Positions 8,563-17,049 of a stretch of DNA of 64,000 nucleotides are shown piece by piece (the first letter of the stretch is position 1; every line of letters starts with the position of its first letter). This DNA is from Streptomyces chartreusis NRRL 3882 (GTDB lineage Bacteria; Actinomycetota; Actinomycetes; Streptomycetales; Streptomycetaceae): the NCBI RefSeq assembly GCF_900236475.1, contig NZ_LT963352.1, positions 1,178,001 to 1,242,000 of the forward strand. The letters are read 5' to 3'. A program made the position numbers and the translations under genes. Under the pieces are notes generated by a model, which saw nothing but the letters and a program-made list of their open reading frames with translations, was not told the origin of the DNA and did not search any database.

Positions 8563-8595
8563 AAAGGTCATACCGTCCTGCACGGTATGACCTTT
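8563..8595. terminator. bidirectional hairpin terminator
   Basis: AAAGGTCATACCG and CGGTATGACCTTT form a perfect 13-bp stem with a seven-base loop. On the minus strand it is followed by a T-rich tract (TTGCTTTTTG), so it fits a terminator for the tRNA-Pro transcript. On the plus strand it lies 30 bases after the peptide gene. It separates two convergent transcripts. Confidence 0.85.
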
Positions 8596-8613
8596 GACCT
8601 GCGACACCACAAG

Positions 8614-8687
<74 letters not shown>

Positions 8688-8785
8688 TTGCCCGTCTGAC
8701 CTGGGGATTCCCCCGGCCGAACGCGCAGGGAAACCATACCGCACTCGCGCCGGTGATCGCGCATCCGTTTCCGGGCACCCGTCGC

Positions 8786-8823
8786 TTGACCTCAACATTG
8801 GTTGAGGTTGCACGCTCGTCCGC
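8786..8823 (+). promoter_or_regulatory. SoxR-box-like operator in a leaderless promoter
   Basis: CCTCAACATTGGTTGAGG (8790-8807) is an 18-base palindrome with the outer half-sites CCTCAA/TTGAGG of the SoxR box. It lies between a -35-like TTGACC (8786-8791) and a weak -10-like CACGCT (8811-8816). The spacer is 19 bases, the long spacing typical of MerR-family activated promoters. The -10 is followed by seven bases and then the ATG at 8824, with no ribosome site, so the transketolase mRNA is probably leaderless. No MerR/SoxR gene is in the window. Confidence 0.6.
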
Positions 8824-9525
8824 ATGACGAACGCGACGGACATGACACACACGTACGCCGACCTGCCGGGACTCATGGGCCTGATGACCGGCGACGAGAA
8901 GCACGGCCCGGCCGCGACGTCCACGCTGGACGTGCTGTGGGTGTTGTACGACCGGGTGCTGCGGGTGAGCCCGGAGGGGATGGCCGACCCTGAGCGGGAC
9001 CGGTTCCTGCTGTCGAAGGGGCACGGGCCGATGGCGTACTACGCCGTGCTGGCCGCCAAGGGCTTCATCCCGGTGGAGTGGCTGCCCGGCTTCGGCTCGT
9101 ACGACTCACCCCTCGGTCACCATCCCGACCGCACGCTCGTGCCGGGGGCCGAGATCGGCAGCGGATCGCTCGGGCACGGGCTGCCGATCGCCGTCGGCAC
9201 GGCACTGGGGCTGCGCGCCCAGGGGCTCGACGAGCCACGGGTGTGGGCGCTGATCGGAGACGCCGAGCTGGACGAGGGCAGCAACCACGAGGCGATCGCC
9301 TTCGCCGGGCCCGCCGGGCTCGACCGGCTGCACACCGTCGTCGTCGACAACTCCTCCGCGTCGTACGCGCGGCCCGGCGGCATCGCCGCCCGCTTCGAGG
9401 CGGCGGGCTGGTCCGCGCTGACCGTCGACGGCCGTGACCACGAGGCGCTGTACGCCGCCTTCACCGCACCGCACCCGGGCCGCCCGCACGTGGTCGTGGC
9501 CCGGGTCGAGCCGAAGTCCGCCTGA
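8824..9525 (+). CDS. transketolase, N-terminal (TPP-binding) subunit
   Basis: The product is 233 residues, covering only the pyrophosphate-binding half of transketolase. It has LSKGHGPMAYYA, GSLGHGLPIAVG and the TPP motif GDAELDEGSNHEA...VVVDNSS. The second half is encoded separately 29 bases downstream, so the enzyme is of the split type found in many actinobacteria and archaea. It would transfer two-carbon ketol units in the pentose phosphate or a related pathway. It is shorter at the N-terminus than most split subunits (about 270-290). The ATG has no ribosome site but sits seven bases from a -10-like box, consistent with leaderless translation. Confidence 0.88.
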   Translation: MTNATDMTHTYADLPGLMGLMTGDEKHGPAATSTLDVLWVLYDRVLRVSPEGMADPERDRFLLSKGHGPMAYYAVLAAKGFIPVEWLPGFGSYDSPLGHHPDRTLVPGAEIGSGSLGHGLPIAVGTALGLRAQGLDEPRVWALIGDAELDEGSNHEAIAFAGPAGLDRLHTVVVDNSSASYARPGGIAARFEAAGWSALTVDGRDHEALYAAFTAPHPGRPHVVVARVEPKSA

Positions 9526-9554
9526 CCTCCCCGCCGGAAAGGAACCAGAACGCC

Positions 9555-10466
9555 ATGGACACCATGCGTGATCGCTTCGCCCCTGTCGTCTCCCGGCTGC
9601 TCGACGAGGACCCACGGGTCGCCGTCGTCCTCGCCGAGATCGGCAGGGACGGCTTCGCCGAGGCGGCCCGGCGCCACCCCGACCGGGTCGTCAACGTCGG
9701 CATCCGCGAGCAGCTGCTGGTCGGCGCGGCCGCGGGGCTGGCGCTGACCGGACTGCGGCCCGTCGTGCACACTTTCGCCAGCTTTCTCGTCGAGCGGCCC
9801 TTCGAGCAGGTCAAGCTGGACCTCGGGCACCAGGACCTGGGCGCGGTGCTGGTGAGCGCCGCCGCCTCCTTCGACTGGCCCGCGGGCGGCTACACCCACA
9901 TGGCGCCGGGCGACGTGGCGCTGCTCGACACCCTGGACGGCTGGACCATCCATGTGCCGGGCCACCCGGACGAGGCCGAGACGCTGCTGCGGCACGCGGT
10001 CGCCGCGGGCGACGACAAGGTCTACGTGCGGCTGTCCCTCCAGTCCAACGGGCGGGCGCTGCCCGTCGACGGGGAGCGCTTCCGCACGGTCCGCGAGGGA
10101 CGCACCGGGGTCGTGGTCGCCGTCGGGCCGATGCTCGACACGGTGCTCGCCGCCACCGAGGGCCTCGACGTCACGGTCCTGTACGCGACGACCGTCCGCC
10201 CCTTCGACGGGGCCGCCCTGCGCCGGGCCACCCGGGCGGCCGGGGCGGACGTCGTCCTCGTCGAGCCCTACCTGGCGGGCACCTCGACGGCCGCCGCGAA
10301 CGACGCGCTGTCCGAGGTGCCGCACCGGGTGCTGGGGCTGGGCGTGGGCCGTCGCGAACTGCGGCGGTACGGGCAGCCGGCGGAGCATGTCGCCGCCCAT
10401 GGCCTCGACGCCCGGTCGCTGCGGGAGCGCATCGGGGGGTTCGTCGGGGCGGCGGCTCCCGCGTGA
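9555..10466 (+). CDS. transketolase, C-terminal subunit
   Basis: The product is 303 residues with the pyrimidine-binding domain (RVVNVGIREQLLVGAAAGLALTG, containing the family-conserved Glu in GIREQ) followed by the transketolase C-terminal domain (VVAVGPMLDTVLAA...VVLVEPYLAGTS). AAAGGAACC precedes the ATG. It pairs with the 8824-9525 product to form one active site at the subunit interface. The two genes are 29 bases apart and form one unit. Specific substrates cannot be told from the sequence; the 1-deoxyxylulose-5-phosphate synthase-like fold is shared by the family. Confidence 0.88.
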   Translation: MDTMRDRFAPVVSRLLDEDPRVAVVLAEIGRDGFAEAARRHPDRVVNVGIREQLLVGAAAGLALTGLRPVVHTFASFLVERPFEQVKLDLGHQDLGAVLVSAAASFDWPAGGYTHMAPGDVALLDTLDGWTIHVPGHPDEAETLLRHAVAAGDDKVYVRLSLQSNGRALPVDGERFRTVREGRTGVVVAVGPMLDTVLAATEGLDVTVLYATTVRPFDGAALRRATRAAGADVVLVEPYLAGTSTAAANDALSEVPHRVLGLGVGRRELRRYGQPAEHVAAHGLDARSLRERIGGFVGAAAPA

Positions 10467-10479
10467 GACCCGGAGGAGG

Positions 10480-10839
10480 TCACTCCCCCGCCGGGAGGCC
10501 CAGCCGGGGATGCGCCTCCAGGAGCCGGGGCGGAGCCGCCTGGCGCCAGGAGTCGGCCAGGATGTCCCGCAGTTCGCCCTCGTCCTCCAGCGCGTCGAGC
10601 CGGGCCCGCACCCAGGCGAACTGCGCCTCGTGGTCGGCGATCCAGAACTTCCCCGGCTCGGCGAGCACCAACTCGTCCCGCTCCTCCTTGGGGCAGCGCA
10701 CGGCGATGGACGTCTCGTCCTCCGGCAGGGTGGCGAACATCTTTCCCGCGACCCGGAACGTGGGCATGCTCCAGGCGATCTTCTCCGTCGTGTCCGGCAG
10801 GGACAGCGCGATACGGCGTACGTCTTCGGCATCCGGCAT
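10480..10839 (-). CDS. MmcQ/YjbR family protein
   Basis: The product is about 119 residues of the YjbR/MmcQ fold: PDAEDVRRIALSLPDTTEKIAW...FRVAGKMFATLPEDETSIAVRCP...LDALEDEGELRDILADSWR. Family members are small cytoplasmic double-wing proteins with no settled activity. The ATG at 10839 gives the usual family N-terminus. A GTG at 10863, preceded by AGGTGA, is an alternative giving eight more residues. It follows the GNAT gene closely and is probably the last gene of a three-gene unit with it and the XRE-cupin gene. Confidence 0.85.
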   Translation of the reverse strand: MPDAEDVRRIALSLPDTTEKIAWSMPTFRVAGKMFATLPEDETSIAVRCPKEERDELVLAEPGKFWIADHEAQFAWVRARLDALEDEGELRDILADSWRQAAPPRLLEAHPRLGLPAGE

Positions 10840-10869
10840 GGCAGGCACGTTATCGGCTGCCACTGACAA

Positions 10870-11403
10870 TCACCTGGTGAGAGCGGTTGCCGGTATGTGC
10901 TTGTAGTAGATCGTCGTCGGCCGCAGCCGACCGTCGGGGCTCGCCGCGTAGTCGGGGATCGCGCCGACCGCGGTCCAGCCGGCCGAGCGGTACAGATGCT
11001 CGGCGGGGCTGCCGGTCTCGGTGTCCAGGTGCAGGAGGGTGACGCCGGCCTCTGCGGCGGCGCCCTCCGCCGTGGTCAGGAGCCTGCGTCCGAGGCCACG
11101 GCCCCGGGCGTCCCGGTGCACCATGAGCTTGACGAGTTCGGCGCGGTGGCGGCTGTTCGCCTTGGCGGGGAAGGCCAGGCTCACGGTGCCCAGCACCCGG
11201 CCCCCGTCGTACGCCGCCCAGACGGCGAGCCGTCCCGCTGCCGTCTCGGCGGCCCGCTCCTCCCACCAGGCGAGCGCCTCCGCACGGTCGAGCGGGGCGA
11301 GGAAGCCGACCGAGGCACCGCCGTTCACGGTGTCGGCCAGCAGATCCGCCAACCCGGCCCCGCACCGGGCGAACCGGTCTGCGTCCAGACGGTCGACGAT
11401 CAC
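10870..11403 (-). CDS. GNAT family N-acetyltransferase
   Basis: The product is 177 residues. The acetyl-CoA binding motif is seen in VKLMVHRDARGRGLGRRLL (R/Q-x-x-G-x-G/A type), after a beta-strand GTVSLAFPA and before TLLHLDTETGSPAEHLYRSAGW, all standard for GNAT enzymes. The GTG start overlaps the stop of the XRE-cupin gene as GTGA, which decides the start and indicates coupling. Substrate unknown. The tight pairing with an XRE-cupin regulator is common for small-molecule detoxifying acetyltransferases, but that is inference. Confidence 0.88.
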   Translation of the reverse strand: MIVDRLDADRFARCGAGLADLLADTVNGGASVGFLAPLDRAEALAWWEERAAETAAGRLAVWAAYDGGRVLGTVSLAFPAKANSRHRAELVKLMVHRDARGRGLGRRLLTTAEGAAAEAGVTLLHLDTETGSPAEHLYRSAGWTAVGAIPDYAASPDGRLRPTTIYYKHIPATALTR

Positions 11404-11972
11404 GGCCGCACCACCGCCAGCAGGTACCGGACGCCGTCGGGAGCGGCGCACCGGAACCGGGTCGGGCCCCACACGCGCATGCGCAGGCAGTCGCCGGCGC
11501 CGAGGTGGTGTTCGGTGTCCTGCGCGGTCACGTCGAGGGCCCCTGCGAGGACCCAGATGTGCTGTTCCAGACCGGTGACGGGCGGACGGTCGTAGGCGAT
11601 GTCGGCGCCGGGCGAGAGGCGGGCCTCGACGAGTTCGCCGCGCAGGGCGGAGTGCGGTGGTGACACGGACCGCCGTACGAAGCCGGAGGCCTGGTCCCGC
11701 CATACGAGCTGGTCGGCGGCCCGCAGCACGGGGGCCGGCTCGGCCTCGACCTCGCTGAGCAGTTGGGACATGGTCCGCCCGTAGACGGCGCACAGGCGGT
11801 TCAGGAGGGAGGCCGTGGGGCTGGTCTCCGCCCGCTCGGCCCGGGACAGAGTCGACCGGCTCACTCCGCTGCGGTCGGCCAACTCGCCCAGGGACCAGCC
11901 GTGTTCGGCCCGCAGCTCGGCCAGGCGCGCGCCGAGCCGGGTGTCGACGGGATCCACTTCGTCGCTTCTCAT
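11400..11972 (-). CDS. XRE-family regulator with C-terminal cupin domain
   Basis: The product is 190 residues. The N-terminal helix-turn-helix (LAELRAEHGWSLGELADRSGVSRSTLSRAERAETSPTASLL, split here by residues 14-54) is of the XRE type. The C-terminal half is a cupin barrel (SPGADIAYDRPP...HIWVLAGALDVTAQDTEHHLGAGDCLRMR), which usually senses a small ligand. The ATG lies inside a palindrome and seven bases after a TAGCAT -10-like box, so the message is probably leaderless and self-repressed. It leads a unit with the GNAT and YjbR genes. Confidence 0.88.
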   Translation of the reverse strand: MRSDEVDPVDTRLGARLAELRAEHGWSLGELADRSGVSRSTLSRAERAETSPTASLLNRLCAVYGRTMSQLLSEVEAEPAPVLRAADQLVWRDQASGFVRRSVSPPHSALRGELVEARLSPGADIAYDRPPVTGLEQHIWVLAGALDVTAQDTEHHLGAGDCLRMRVWGPTRFRCAAPDGVRYLLAVVRP

Positions 11973-11999
11973 ATTCGGGATGCTATCCCGGATATGAGA
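11967..11999 (-). promoter_or_regulatory. palindromic operator over the start codon of the XRE-cupin gene
   Basis: TCTCATAT-T-CGGGA-TGCTA-TCCCG-G-ATATGAGA is an interrupted palindrome with matching arms on both sides. It covers the -10-like box TAGCAT (11985-11980, minus strand) and the start codon (11972-11970). A protein bound here would block both RNA polymerase and initiation, which suits autoregulation. Confidence 0.6.
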
Positions 12000-12018
12000 C
12001 GCCCCCGTTTCCGGCTCC

Positions 12019-12936
12019 TCACACCGGCAGTGGCTGCGCCTGGGCCGCCGCGCCGAGCGCGTCCAGCACCGGGCGGATCAGCGGATGCCCCTCGGCTCCC
12101 CGGCGCACGGCGGCGAAGACCCGCCGGGTGGGCGCCGTGCCGTCGACGGGGCGGACGACCACCCCGGCGAGGTCCATACCGCGCAGCGCCGAGCGCGGCA
12201 CGAGGGCCACGCCCGCGTCGGCGGAGGCGAGGGCGACAACCGCGCGGAAGTCGTCCGAGGAGTGCTCCATGCGGGGCTGGAAGCCGGCGTTCTCGCAGGC
12301 CAGGACCACCACGTCGTGGCAGGGGTTGCCGGGGTACGGGCCGATCCACGCGTCCTTGGCCAGTTCGGCGAGCGGGACCTCCGCCGCCCCGGCCAGGCGG
12401 TGGGCGACCGGGACGACCGCGTCGAAGGGCTCGGCGTACAGCGGTACGTGAGTCAGTCGCGGGTCGTCGGCGGGCGGGGCGCCCCGGTACTCGACCGCGA
12501 CGGCGACGTCGACCTGTCGGTCCAGCACCATCGGCAGGCTGGCGTCGCCCTCGGCGTCCTGGACGCGGATGCGGATCCCGGGCGCCGAATCGGCGAGGCG
12601 GGCCACCGCGGGCGCGACGACCAGCGCGATGCCGGTCGCGAAGGAGGCGACCGTGACGGCGCCGGCCGCCCCCGAGCTGTAGGCGGCCAACTCGGCCTCG
12701 GCCCGCTCCAGTTGGGCGAGGACCGCGTTGGTGTGGCTGAGCAGGATCTCGCCGGCCGGGGTGAGGCGTACGCCCTTGGCGCCGCGCTCGACGAGCCGGT
12801 GCCCGGTCTCCTGCTCCAGCGCGGCGAGCTGCTGGGACACCGCCGACGGGGTCAGATACAGCGCGGCGGCAGCCGCCGTCACCGTACGGTGGTCGGCCAC
12901 CGCACGGAGGATGTGGAGCCGCCGCGCCTCGATCAT
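12019..12936 (-). CDS. LysR-family transcriptional regulator
   Basis: The product is 305 residues. The N-terminal winged HTH is EARRLHILRAVADHRTVTAA...LTPSAVSQQLAALEQETGHRLVERG (about residues 3-52), and a periplasmic-binding-like effector domain follows (AVTVASFATGIALVVAPAV...). The ATG at 12936 overlaps a TCGATC-ATGC-GATCGA inverted repeat (12929-12944), a possible autoregulatory site. It lies next to and in the same direction as kbl-tdh, so control of threonine or glycine metabolism is possible but not shown. Confidence 0.88.
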   Translation of the reverse strand: MIEARRLHILRAVADHRTVTAAAAALYLTPSAVSQQLAALEQETGHRLVERGAKGVRLTPAGEILLSHTNAVLAQLERAEAELAAYSSGAAGAVTVASFATGIALVVAPAVARLADSAPGIRIRVQDAEGDASLPMVLDRQVDVAVAVEYRGAPPADDPRLTHVPLYAEPFDAVVPVAHRLAGAAEVPLAELAKDAWIGPYPGNPCHDVVVLACENAGFQPRMEHSSDDFRAVVALASADAGVALVPRSALRGMDLAGVVVRPVDGTAPTRRVFAAVRRGAEGHPLIRPVLDALGAAAQAQPLPV

Positions 12937-12967
12937 GCGATCGATTCTCTCAGGTCGCCGGCGTCGC

Positions 12968-14161
12968 TCAGCCGGCCAGCTCCGCCCGTGCCGCCACGAA
13001 GGCGTCGACCGCGCGACGGACGTCCTCGGCCGAGTGCGCTGCCGACAGCTGGACGCGGATCCGGGCCTGGCCCTGCGGCACCACCGGGTAGGAGAAGCCG
13101 ATCACGTACACGCCGCGCTCCAGCAGCAGCTCCGCCATCCGCCCGGCGACCGCCGCGTCACCGATCATCACCGGGGCGATGGGGTGGTCACCGGGGAGGA
13201 CGTCGAAGCCCTCCTCGGTCATCCGGCCGCGGAAGAGAGCCGTGTTCTCGTGGAGGCGGACGCGCAGGTCGTCCGCCGACTCCAGCAGGTCCAGAACCTT
13301 CAGGGAGGCCGCCGCGATCACCGGGGCGAGCGTGTTCGAGAACAGGTACGGCCGGGAGCGCTGACGCAGCAGGGCGACGATCTCCGCGCGGGCGGCGACG
13401 TAACCGCCGGAGGCGCCGCCGAGGGCCTTGCCGAGGGTGCCGGTGATGATGTCGACGCGGTCCATGACGCCGTGCAGCTCGGGCGTGCCGCGGCCCCCCG
13501 GTCCGACGAAGCCGACGGCGTGCGAGTCGTCCACCATGACCATCGCGTCGTAGCGGTCGGCGAGGTCGCAGATCTCCCGCAGCGGTGCCACGTAGCCGTC
13601 CATGGAGAAGACGCCGTCGGTGACGATCAGCCGGCGACGCGCGTCGGACGCCTCCTTCAGCCGCGCCTCCAGTTCGGCCAGATCACGGTTGGCGTACCGC
13701 AGGCGGCGGGCCTTGGACAGCCGGATGCCGTCGATGATCGACGCGTGGTTGAGCGCGTCGGAGATGACCGCGTCCTCCGGGCCGAGCAGCGTCTCGAACA
13801 CGCCGCCGTTGGCGTCGAAGCAGGAGGAGTACAGGATCGTGTCCTCCTGGCCGAGGAACGCCGACAGCCGCGCCTCAAGTTCCTTGTGCACTTCCTGGGT
13901 GCCGCAGATGAAGCGGACGGAGGCCATGCCGTAGCCCCAGCGGTCCAGGGCCTCGTGGGCGGCGGCGACGACCTCGGGGTGGTCGGCGAGGCCGAGGTAG
14001 TTGTTGGCGCAGAAGTTGAGGACCTCGCCGGGGCGGCCGCCCGCGGTGACGTTGACGGTGGCGGACTGCGGACTGCCGATCACGCGCTCGGGCTTGTGCA
14101 GGCCAGCGGCGCGGATCTCGTCGAGGGTGGCACGCAGGTCGTCGCGCACGGAGTCGAACAT
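12968..14161 (-). CDS. kbl: glycine C-acetyltransferase (2-amino-3-ketobutyrate CoA ligase)
   Basis: The product is 397 residues, the normal length. This PLP enzyme converts 2-amino-3-ketobutyrate plus CoA to glycine and acetyl-CoA, the second step of threonine breakdown. Visible features are [14 protein letters not shown], the [11 protein letters not shown] cofactor-binding segment, and the Schiff-base lysine in [15 protein letters not shown]. The ATG at 14161 starts MFDSVRDDL, the usual N-terminus. It is 35 bases downstream of tdh and is clearly co-transcribed with it. Confidence 0.95.
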   Translation of the reverse strand: MFDSVRDDLRATLDEIRAAGLHKPERVIGSPQSATVNVTAGGRPGEVLNFCANNYLGLADHPEVVAAAHEALDRWGYGMASVRFICGTQEVHKELEARLSAFLGQEDTILYSSCFDANGGVFETLLGPEDAVISDALNHASIIDGIRLSKARRLRYANRDLAELEARLKEASDARRRLIVTDGVFSMDGYVAPLREICDLADRYDAMVMVDDSHAVGFVGPGGRGTPELHGVMDRVDIITGTLGKALGGASGGYVAARAEIVALLRQRSRPYLFSNTLAPVIAAASLKVLDLLESADDLRVRLHENTALFRGRMTEEGFDVLPGDHPIAPVMIGDAAVAGRMAELLLERGVYVIGFSYPVVPQGQARIRVQLSAAHSAEDVRRAVDAFVAARAELAG

Positions 14162-14196
14162 GAGAAGGCTCCTGAGATGCTTGCGGGGAAGGGGAG

Positions 14197-15225
14197 TTAC
14201 GCGGTCCAGTCGAGGATGACCTTGCCGCCGCGGCCGCTCGCCGCGTCGGCGAACGCCGCCTCGAAGTCGCGGTAGCCGTACCGGCCGGTGATCACGGGGG
14301 CGAGGTCGAGGCCGCCCTCCAGCAGCACGGACATCGCGTACCAGGTCTCGAACATCTCGCGGCCGTAGATGCCCTTGACGGTGATCATCGAGGTGACGAT
14401 CCGGGCCCAGTCGACGGGGAACTCCTGCGCGGGCAGGCCGAGCATCGCGATCCGGCCGCCGTGCGTCATGTTGGCGATCATGTCCCGCATGGCTTCGGGG
14501 CGGCCGGACATCTCCAGGCCGATGTCGAAGCCCTCGCGCAGTCCGAGCGTGCGCTGCCCGTCGGCGATGGTGGCGCCCGCGACATTGAGCGCGAGGCTGA
14601 CCCCGACCTTGCGGGCCAGCTCCAGCCGCTCCTCGCTGACGTCGGTGATCATGACGTGGCGGGCGCCCGCGTGCCGGGCCACGGCGGCGGCCATCAGCCC
14701 GATGGGGCCCGCCCCGGTGATCAGCACGTCCTCGCCGACGAGCGGGAACGACAGCGCGGTGTGCACGGCGTTGCCGAACGGGTCGAAGATCGCGGCCACG
14801 TCGAGGTCGACGGGCACCCGGTGCACCCAGACGTTGGCGGCGGGCAGGACGACGTACTCGGCGAACGCCCCGTCGCGGCCCACGCCCAGACCTATGGTGG
14901 CCCGGCACAGGTGGCGGCGGCCGGCCAGGCAGTTGCGGCACTTGCCGCACACCAGATGGCCCTCGCCGCTCACCCGGTCGCCGACGGCGATGTCGGTGAC
15001 GTCCCGCCCGGTCGCGACGACCTCGCCGACGAACTCGTGCCCGACCACGAGCGGGGTGCGGATCGCCTGCTGCGCCCAGCCGTCCCAGGCCCTGATGTGC
15101 AGGTCGGTGCCGCAGATACCGGTGCGCAGCACCTTGATCAGTACGTCGCCGGGCCCGGCAGCGGGCTCCGGGACGTCCGCGAGCCACAGCCCGGGCTCCG
15201 CCTTCTGTTTGACCAGCGCCTTCAC
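14197..15225 (-). CDS. tdh: L-threonine 3-dehydrogenase
   Basis: The product is 342 residues, a zinc-dependent medium-chain dehydrogenase that oxidises L-threonine to 2-amino-3-ketobutyrate with NAD. It shows GICGTDLHI and GHEFVGEV (catalytic zinc site), four structural-zinc cysteines in [15 protein letters not shown], and the nucleotide-binding [13 protein letters not shown]. The GTG at 15225 gives [14 protein letters not shown] and follows AGGAG at eight bases. It is the first gene of the tdh-kbl unit. The 185 bases upstream (15226-15410) hold the promoter, with nothing else recognisable. Confidence 0.95.
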   Translation of the reverse strand: MKALVKQKAEPGLWLADVPEPAAGPGDVLIKVLRTGICGTDLHIRAWDGWAQQAIRTPLVVGHEFVGEVVATGRDVTDIAVGDRVSGEGHLVCGKCRNCLAGRRHLCRATIGLGVGRDGAFAEYVVLPAANVWVHRVPVDLDVAAIFDPFGNAVHTALSFPLVGEDVLITGAGPIGLMAAAVARHAGARHVMITDVSEERLELARKVGVSLALNVAGATIADGQRTLGLREGFDIGLEMSGRPEAMRDMIANMTHGGRIAMLGLPAQEFPVDWARIVTSMITVKGIYGREMFETWYAMSVLLEGGLDLAPVITGRYGYRDFEAAFADAASGRGGKVILDWTA

Positions 15226-15410
15226 CGCTACGGCTCCTGGGGGTGAGTCCCGGCTCCGGGCATGCCGAAGGTGTCCCTGGGCCGGGAGAGGAGTGGGATC
15301 GCACAGCAATCTGCCGTACGCCGGCCGCACCGGTCCATCGAGGTTTTCTTAAGCGCCGCCGCAGCTTTCCTTCACGCCTCCTGGGTGCGCTGCCGAAGAC
15401 GCGGGGCGTG

Positions 15411-15983
15411 TCAGTAGGGCAGCCTGCCGTCCCAGCCCTCCAGCTGTGCGACGAGCTGCGCGGCGTGTTCCTTGATGGCCGTCAGGCCCGGCTTCCCCCA
15501 CGGCCGGGGCCCGACGTCGGCGACGCTGACCGTGCCCAGCACCAGGCCCGTGCCGTCGATGAGCGGTGCTCCCAGATAGGAGCGGATGCCGAACTCGTCG
15601 ACCACCGGATTGCCCGCGAACCGCGGATAGTCGTGGACGTCCTCCAGGACCAGGGCCTTGCGTCGCGCCACCACATGGGGGCAGAAGCCATGGTCGCGGG
15701 GGAGACTACGGCCGACCCGGGGGCTGGTGCCGTCGCTCCGCACCACCGGCGCGACGGCCGGAACGCACAGGCCCGCGTAGAACTGGCCTCGCTCGTCCGG
15801 GAAGTTGACCATGGCGTACGGCGCACCGGTGAGCTCGGCGAGGCCGTGCGCGAAGGCGTCGAGTGCGGGTTCGGGGCGCTCCCCCAGGCCCAGCAGGCGC
15901 AGTCGGCCGGCGCGGGCGGGGGCCTCCTTGTCCTCGGGTGTGAGCAGCAGACGACCGGCCGGGCGCGGCGGGTCGTAGCTCAT
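15411..15983 (-). CDS. GAF-domain protein of the conservon (CvnF-like)
   Basis: The product is 190 residues. It is a single GAF domain: [24 protein letters not shown]...[33 protein letters not shown]...[27 protein letters not shown] domains bind small ligands or tetrapyrroles. It follows the conservon CvnA-B-C-D on the same strand, the position of the extra component seen in some conservons (for example Cvn8 of S. coelicolor, from memory). A role as the sensory or output partner of the CvnD GTPase is inference. A cysteine lies in GFCPHV, a spot that is sometimes redox-sensitive. Confidence 0.8.
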   Translation of the reverse strand: MSYDPPRPAGRLLLTPEDKEAPARAGRLRLLGLGERPEPALDAFAHGLAELTGAPYAMVNFPDERGQFYAGLCVPAVAPVVRSDGTSPRVGRSLPRDHGFCPHVVARRKALVLEDVHDYPRFAGNPVVDEFGIRSYLGAPLIDGTGLVLGTVSVADVGPRPWGKPGLTAIKEHAAQLVAQLEGWDGRLPY

Positions 15984-16043
15984 GGGCGTCCTCCCGGACT
16001 GTGGGCATGCGTCATATACGGGCTCCCTGGCGGGGTTGGGGGA

Positions 16044-16079
16044 TCACATGTGGGATCACTTGTGGCGTTCACATGTGGG
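16044..16079. repeat. three tandem TCAC(A/T)TGTGG repeats between cvnD and the GAF gene
   Basis: TCACATGTGGG at 16044-16054, TCACTTGTGGC at 16056-16066 and TCACATGTGGG at 16069-16079 are near-identical direct repeats spaced 12 and 13 bases. The outer two contain the palindrome CACATGTG. They overlap the end of cvnD and precede the GAF gene by 60-95 bases, the right place for an operator or a separate promoter for the GAF gene. Confidence 0.5.
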
Positions 16080-16698
16080 CGCCATACCCCGTCGCGGGGG
16101 CGGGCGCATGGGCGATGAGGTGGCGCACGAGGGTCAGCAGGGTCTGCACCCCGGAGCTGGAGATCCGGGCGTCGCAGCACACGACGGGGATCTCCTCGGA
16201 CAGGTCGAGGGCGGCGCGCACCTCCTCCGGGTCGTACCGGTGGGCGCCGTCGAACTCGTTGACGGCGACGATGAAGCCGAGGCCGCGTTGTTCGAAGAAG
16301 TCGACGGCCGCGAAACACTCCTGGAGGCGGCGGGTGTCGGCGAGGATGACCGCCCCGAGTGCGCCCTCGCACAACTCGTCCCACATGAACCAGAACCGCT
16401 CCTGTCCGGGGGTGCCGAACAGGTACAGCACGTGTTTCGGATCGAGCGTGATGCGGCCGAAGTCCATGGCCACGGTCGTCTCGACCTTGTTCTCGATGCC
16501 GTCGAGGTTGTCCGTCGCGGCGCTGACGGTGGTGAGCAGCTCCTCCGTGCTGAGCGGCGCGATCTCGCTGACCGCGCCGACGAAGGTCGTCTTGCCCACG
16601 CCGAACCCGCCCGCCACCAGGATCTTGAGGGCGGTGGGGAACGGGTCGCCGCCGTGGCCGGAATCGTCGGCGTAGTCAGAGCTGTCGTCGTAGTCCAT
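16069..16698 (-). CDS. cvnD: conservon GTPase CvnD
   Basis: The product is 209 residues, a Ras-like small GTPase. It has G1 GGFGVGKTT (about residues 30-38), G2/switch regions, G3 LFGTPGQERFW and the unusual G4 NEFD in place of NKxD, which is normal for this bacterial family. It partners with the roadblock protein CvnB and the kinase-like CvnA in a membrane-associated signalling complex that resembles eukaryotic GPCR/GTPase modules. It overlaps the end of cvnC by about 23 bases. Confidence 0.93.
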   Translation of the reverse strand: MDYDDSSDYADDSGHGGDPFPTALKILVAGGFGVGKTTFVGAVSEIAPLSTEELLTTVSAATDNLDGIENKVETTVAMDFGRITLDPKHVLYLFGTPGQERFWFMWDELCEGALGAVILADTRRLQECFAAVDFFEQRGLGFIVAVNEFDGAHRYDPEEVRAALDLSEEIPVVCCDARISSSGVQTLLTLVRHLIAHAPAPATGYGAHM

Positions 16699-17047
16699 CG
16701 AGCACTGCCTCCAGAAGGGCCCGGTCCGTCGGGTTGTGGTGGAACGCGGGGGGCTTGGTGGTCAGCGCCCCGCAGTCGACGAGGTCCGCCAGCAGCACCT
16801 TGGTGACGGCCACCGGCAGCTTCAGATGGGCGGCGACCTCCGCGACGGCGACGGGCACACTGCACCGCTCTAGTGCCTGCGCGTGCTCGGGGCCGAGGTA
16901 GCCGAGGGGGGTCGCCCCGGTGGCCATCACCTGCGACATCAGGTCGAGCGCGACGGTGGGACGGGTACGGCCGTTGCTGACCGTGAACGGGCGCACCAGC
17001 CGCCCGGCCGCGTCGTCGAGCCAGGGCCCGTCACCGGCCGCCGCCAC
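16676..17047 (-). CDS. cvnC: conservon DUF742 protein CvnC
   Basis: The product is about 123 residues of DUF742: GPWLDDAAGRLVRPFTVSNGRTRP...DLMSQVMATG...LGPEHAQALERC...VAEVAAHLKLPVAVTKVLLADLVDCGAL. The C-terminal half looks like a winged helix. A GTG at 17047 is preferred because GAGG lies nine bases upstream. A TTG at 17053 overlapping the cvnB stop (TTGA) is the alternative, adding two residues. It is the third gene of the conservon and its role is not known biochemically. Confidence 0.9.
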   Translation of the reverse strand: MAAAGDGPWLDDAAGRLVRPFTVSNGRTRPTVALDLMSQVMATGATPLGYLGPEHAQALERCSVPVAVAEVAAHLKLPVAVTKVLLADLVDCGALTTKPPAFHHNPTDRALLEAVLDGLRRQL

Positions 17048-17049
17048 CC

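Noticed and set aside
8824..10466. Frameshifted single transketolase gene.
   Set aside because: Each half has its own start and stop, the second has a ribosome site, and split transketolases are common in actinobacteria.
16069..16698. CvnD as a broken GTPase because NKxD reads NEFD.
   Set aside because: This variation is normal for the conservon GTPase family; the other G motifs are intact.
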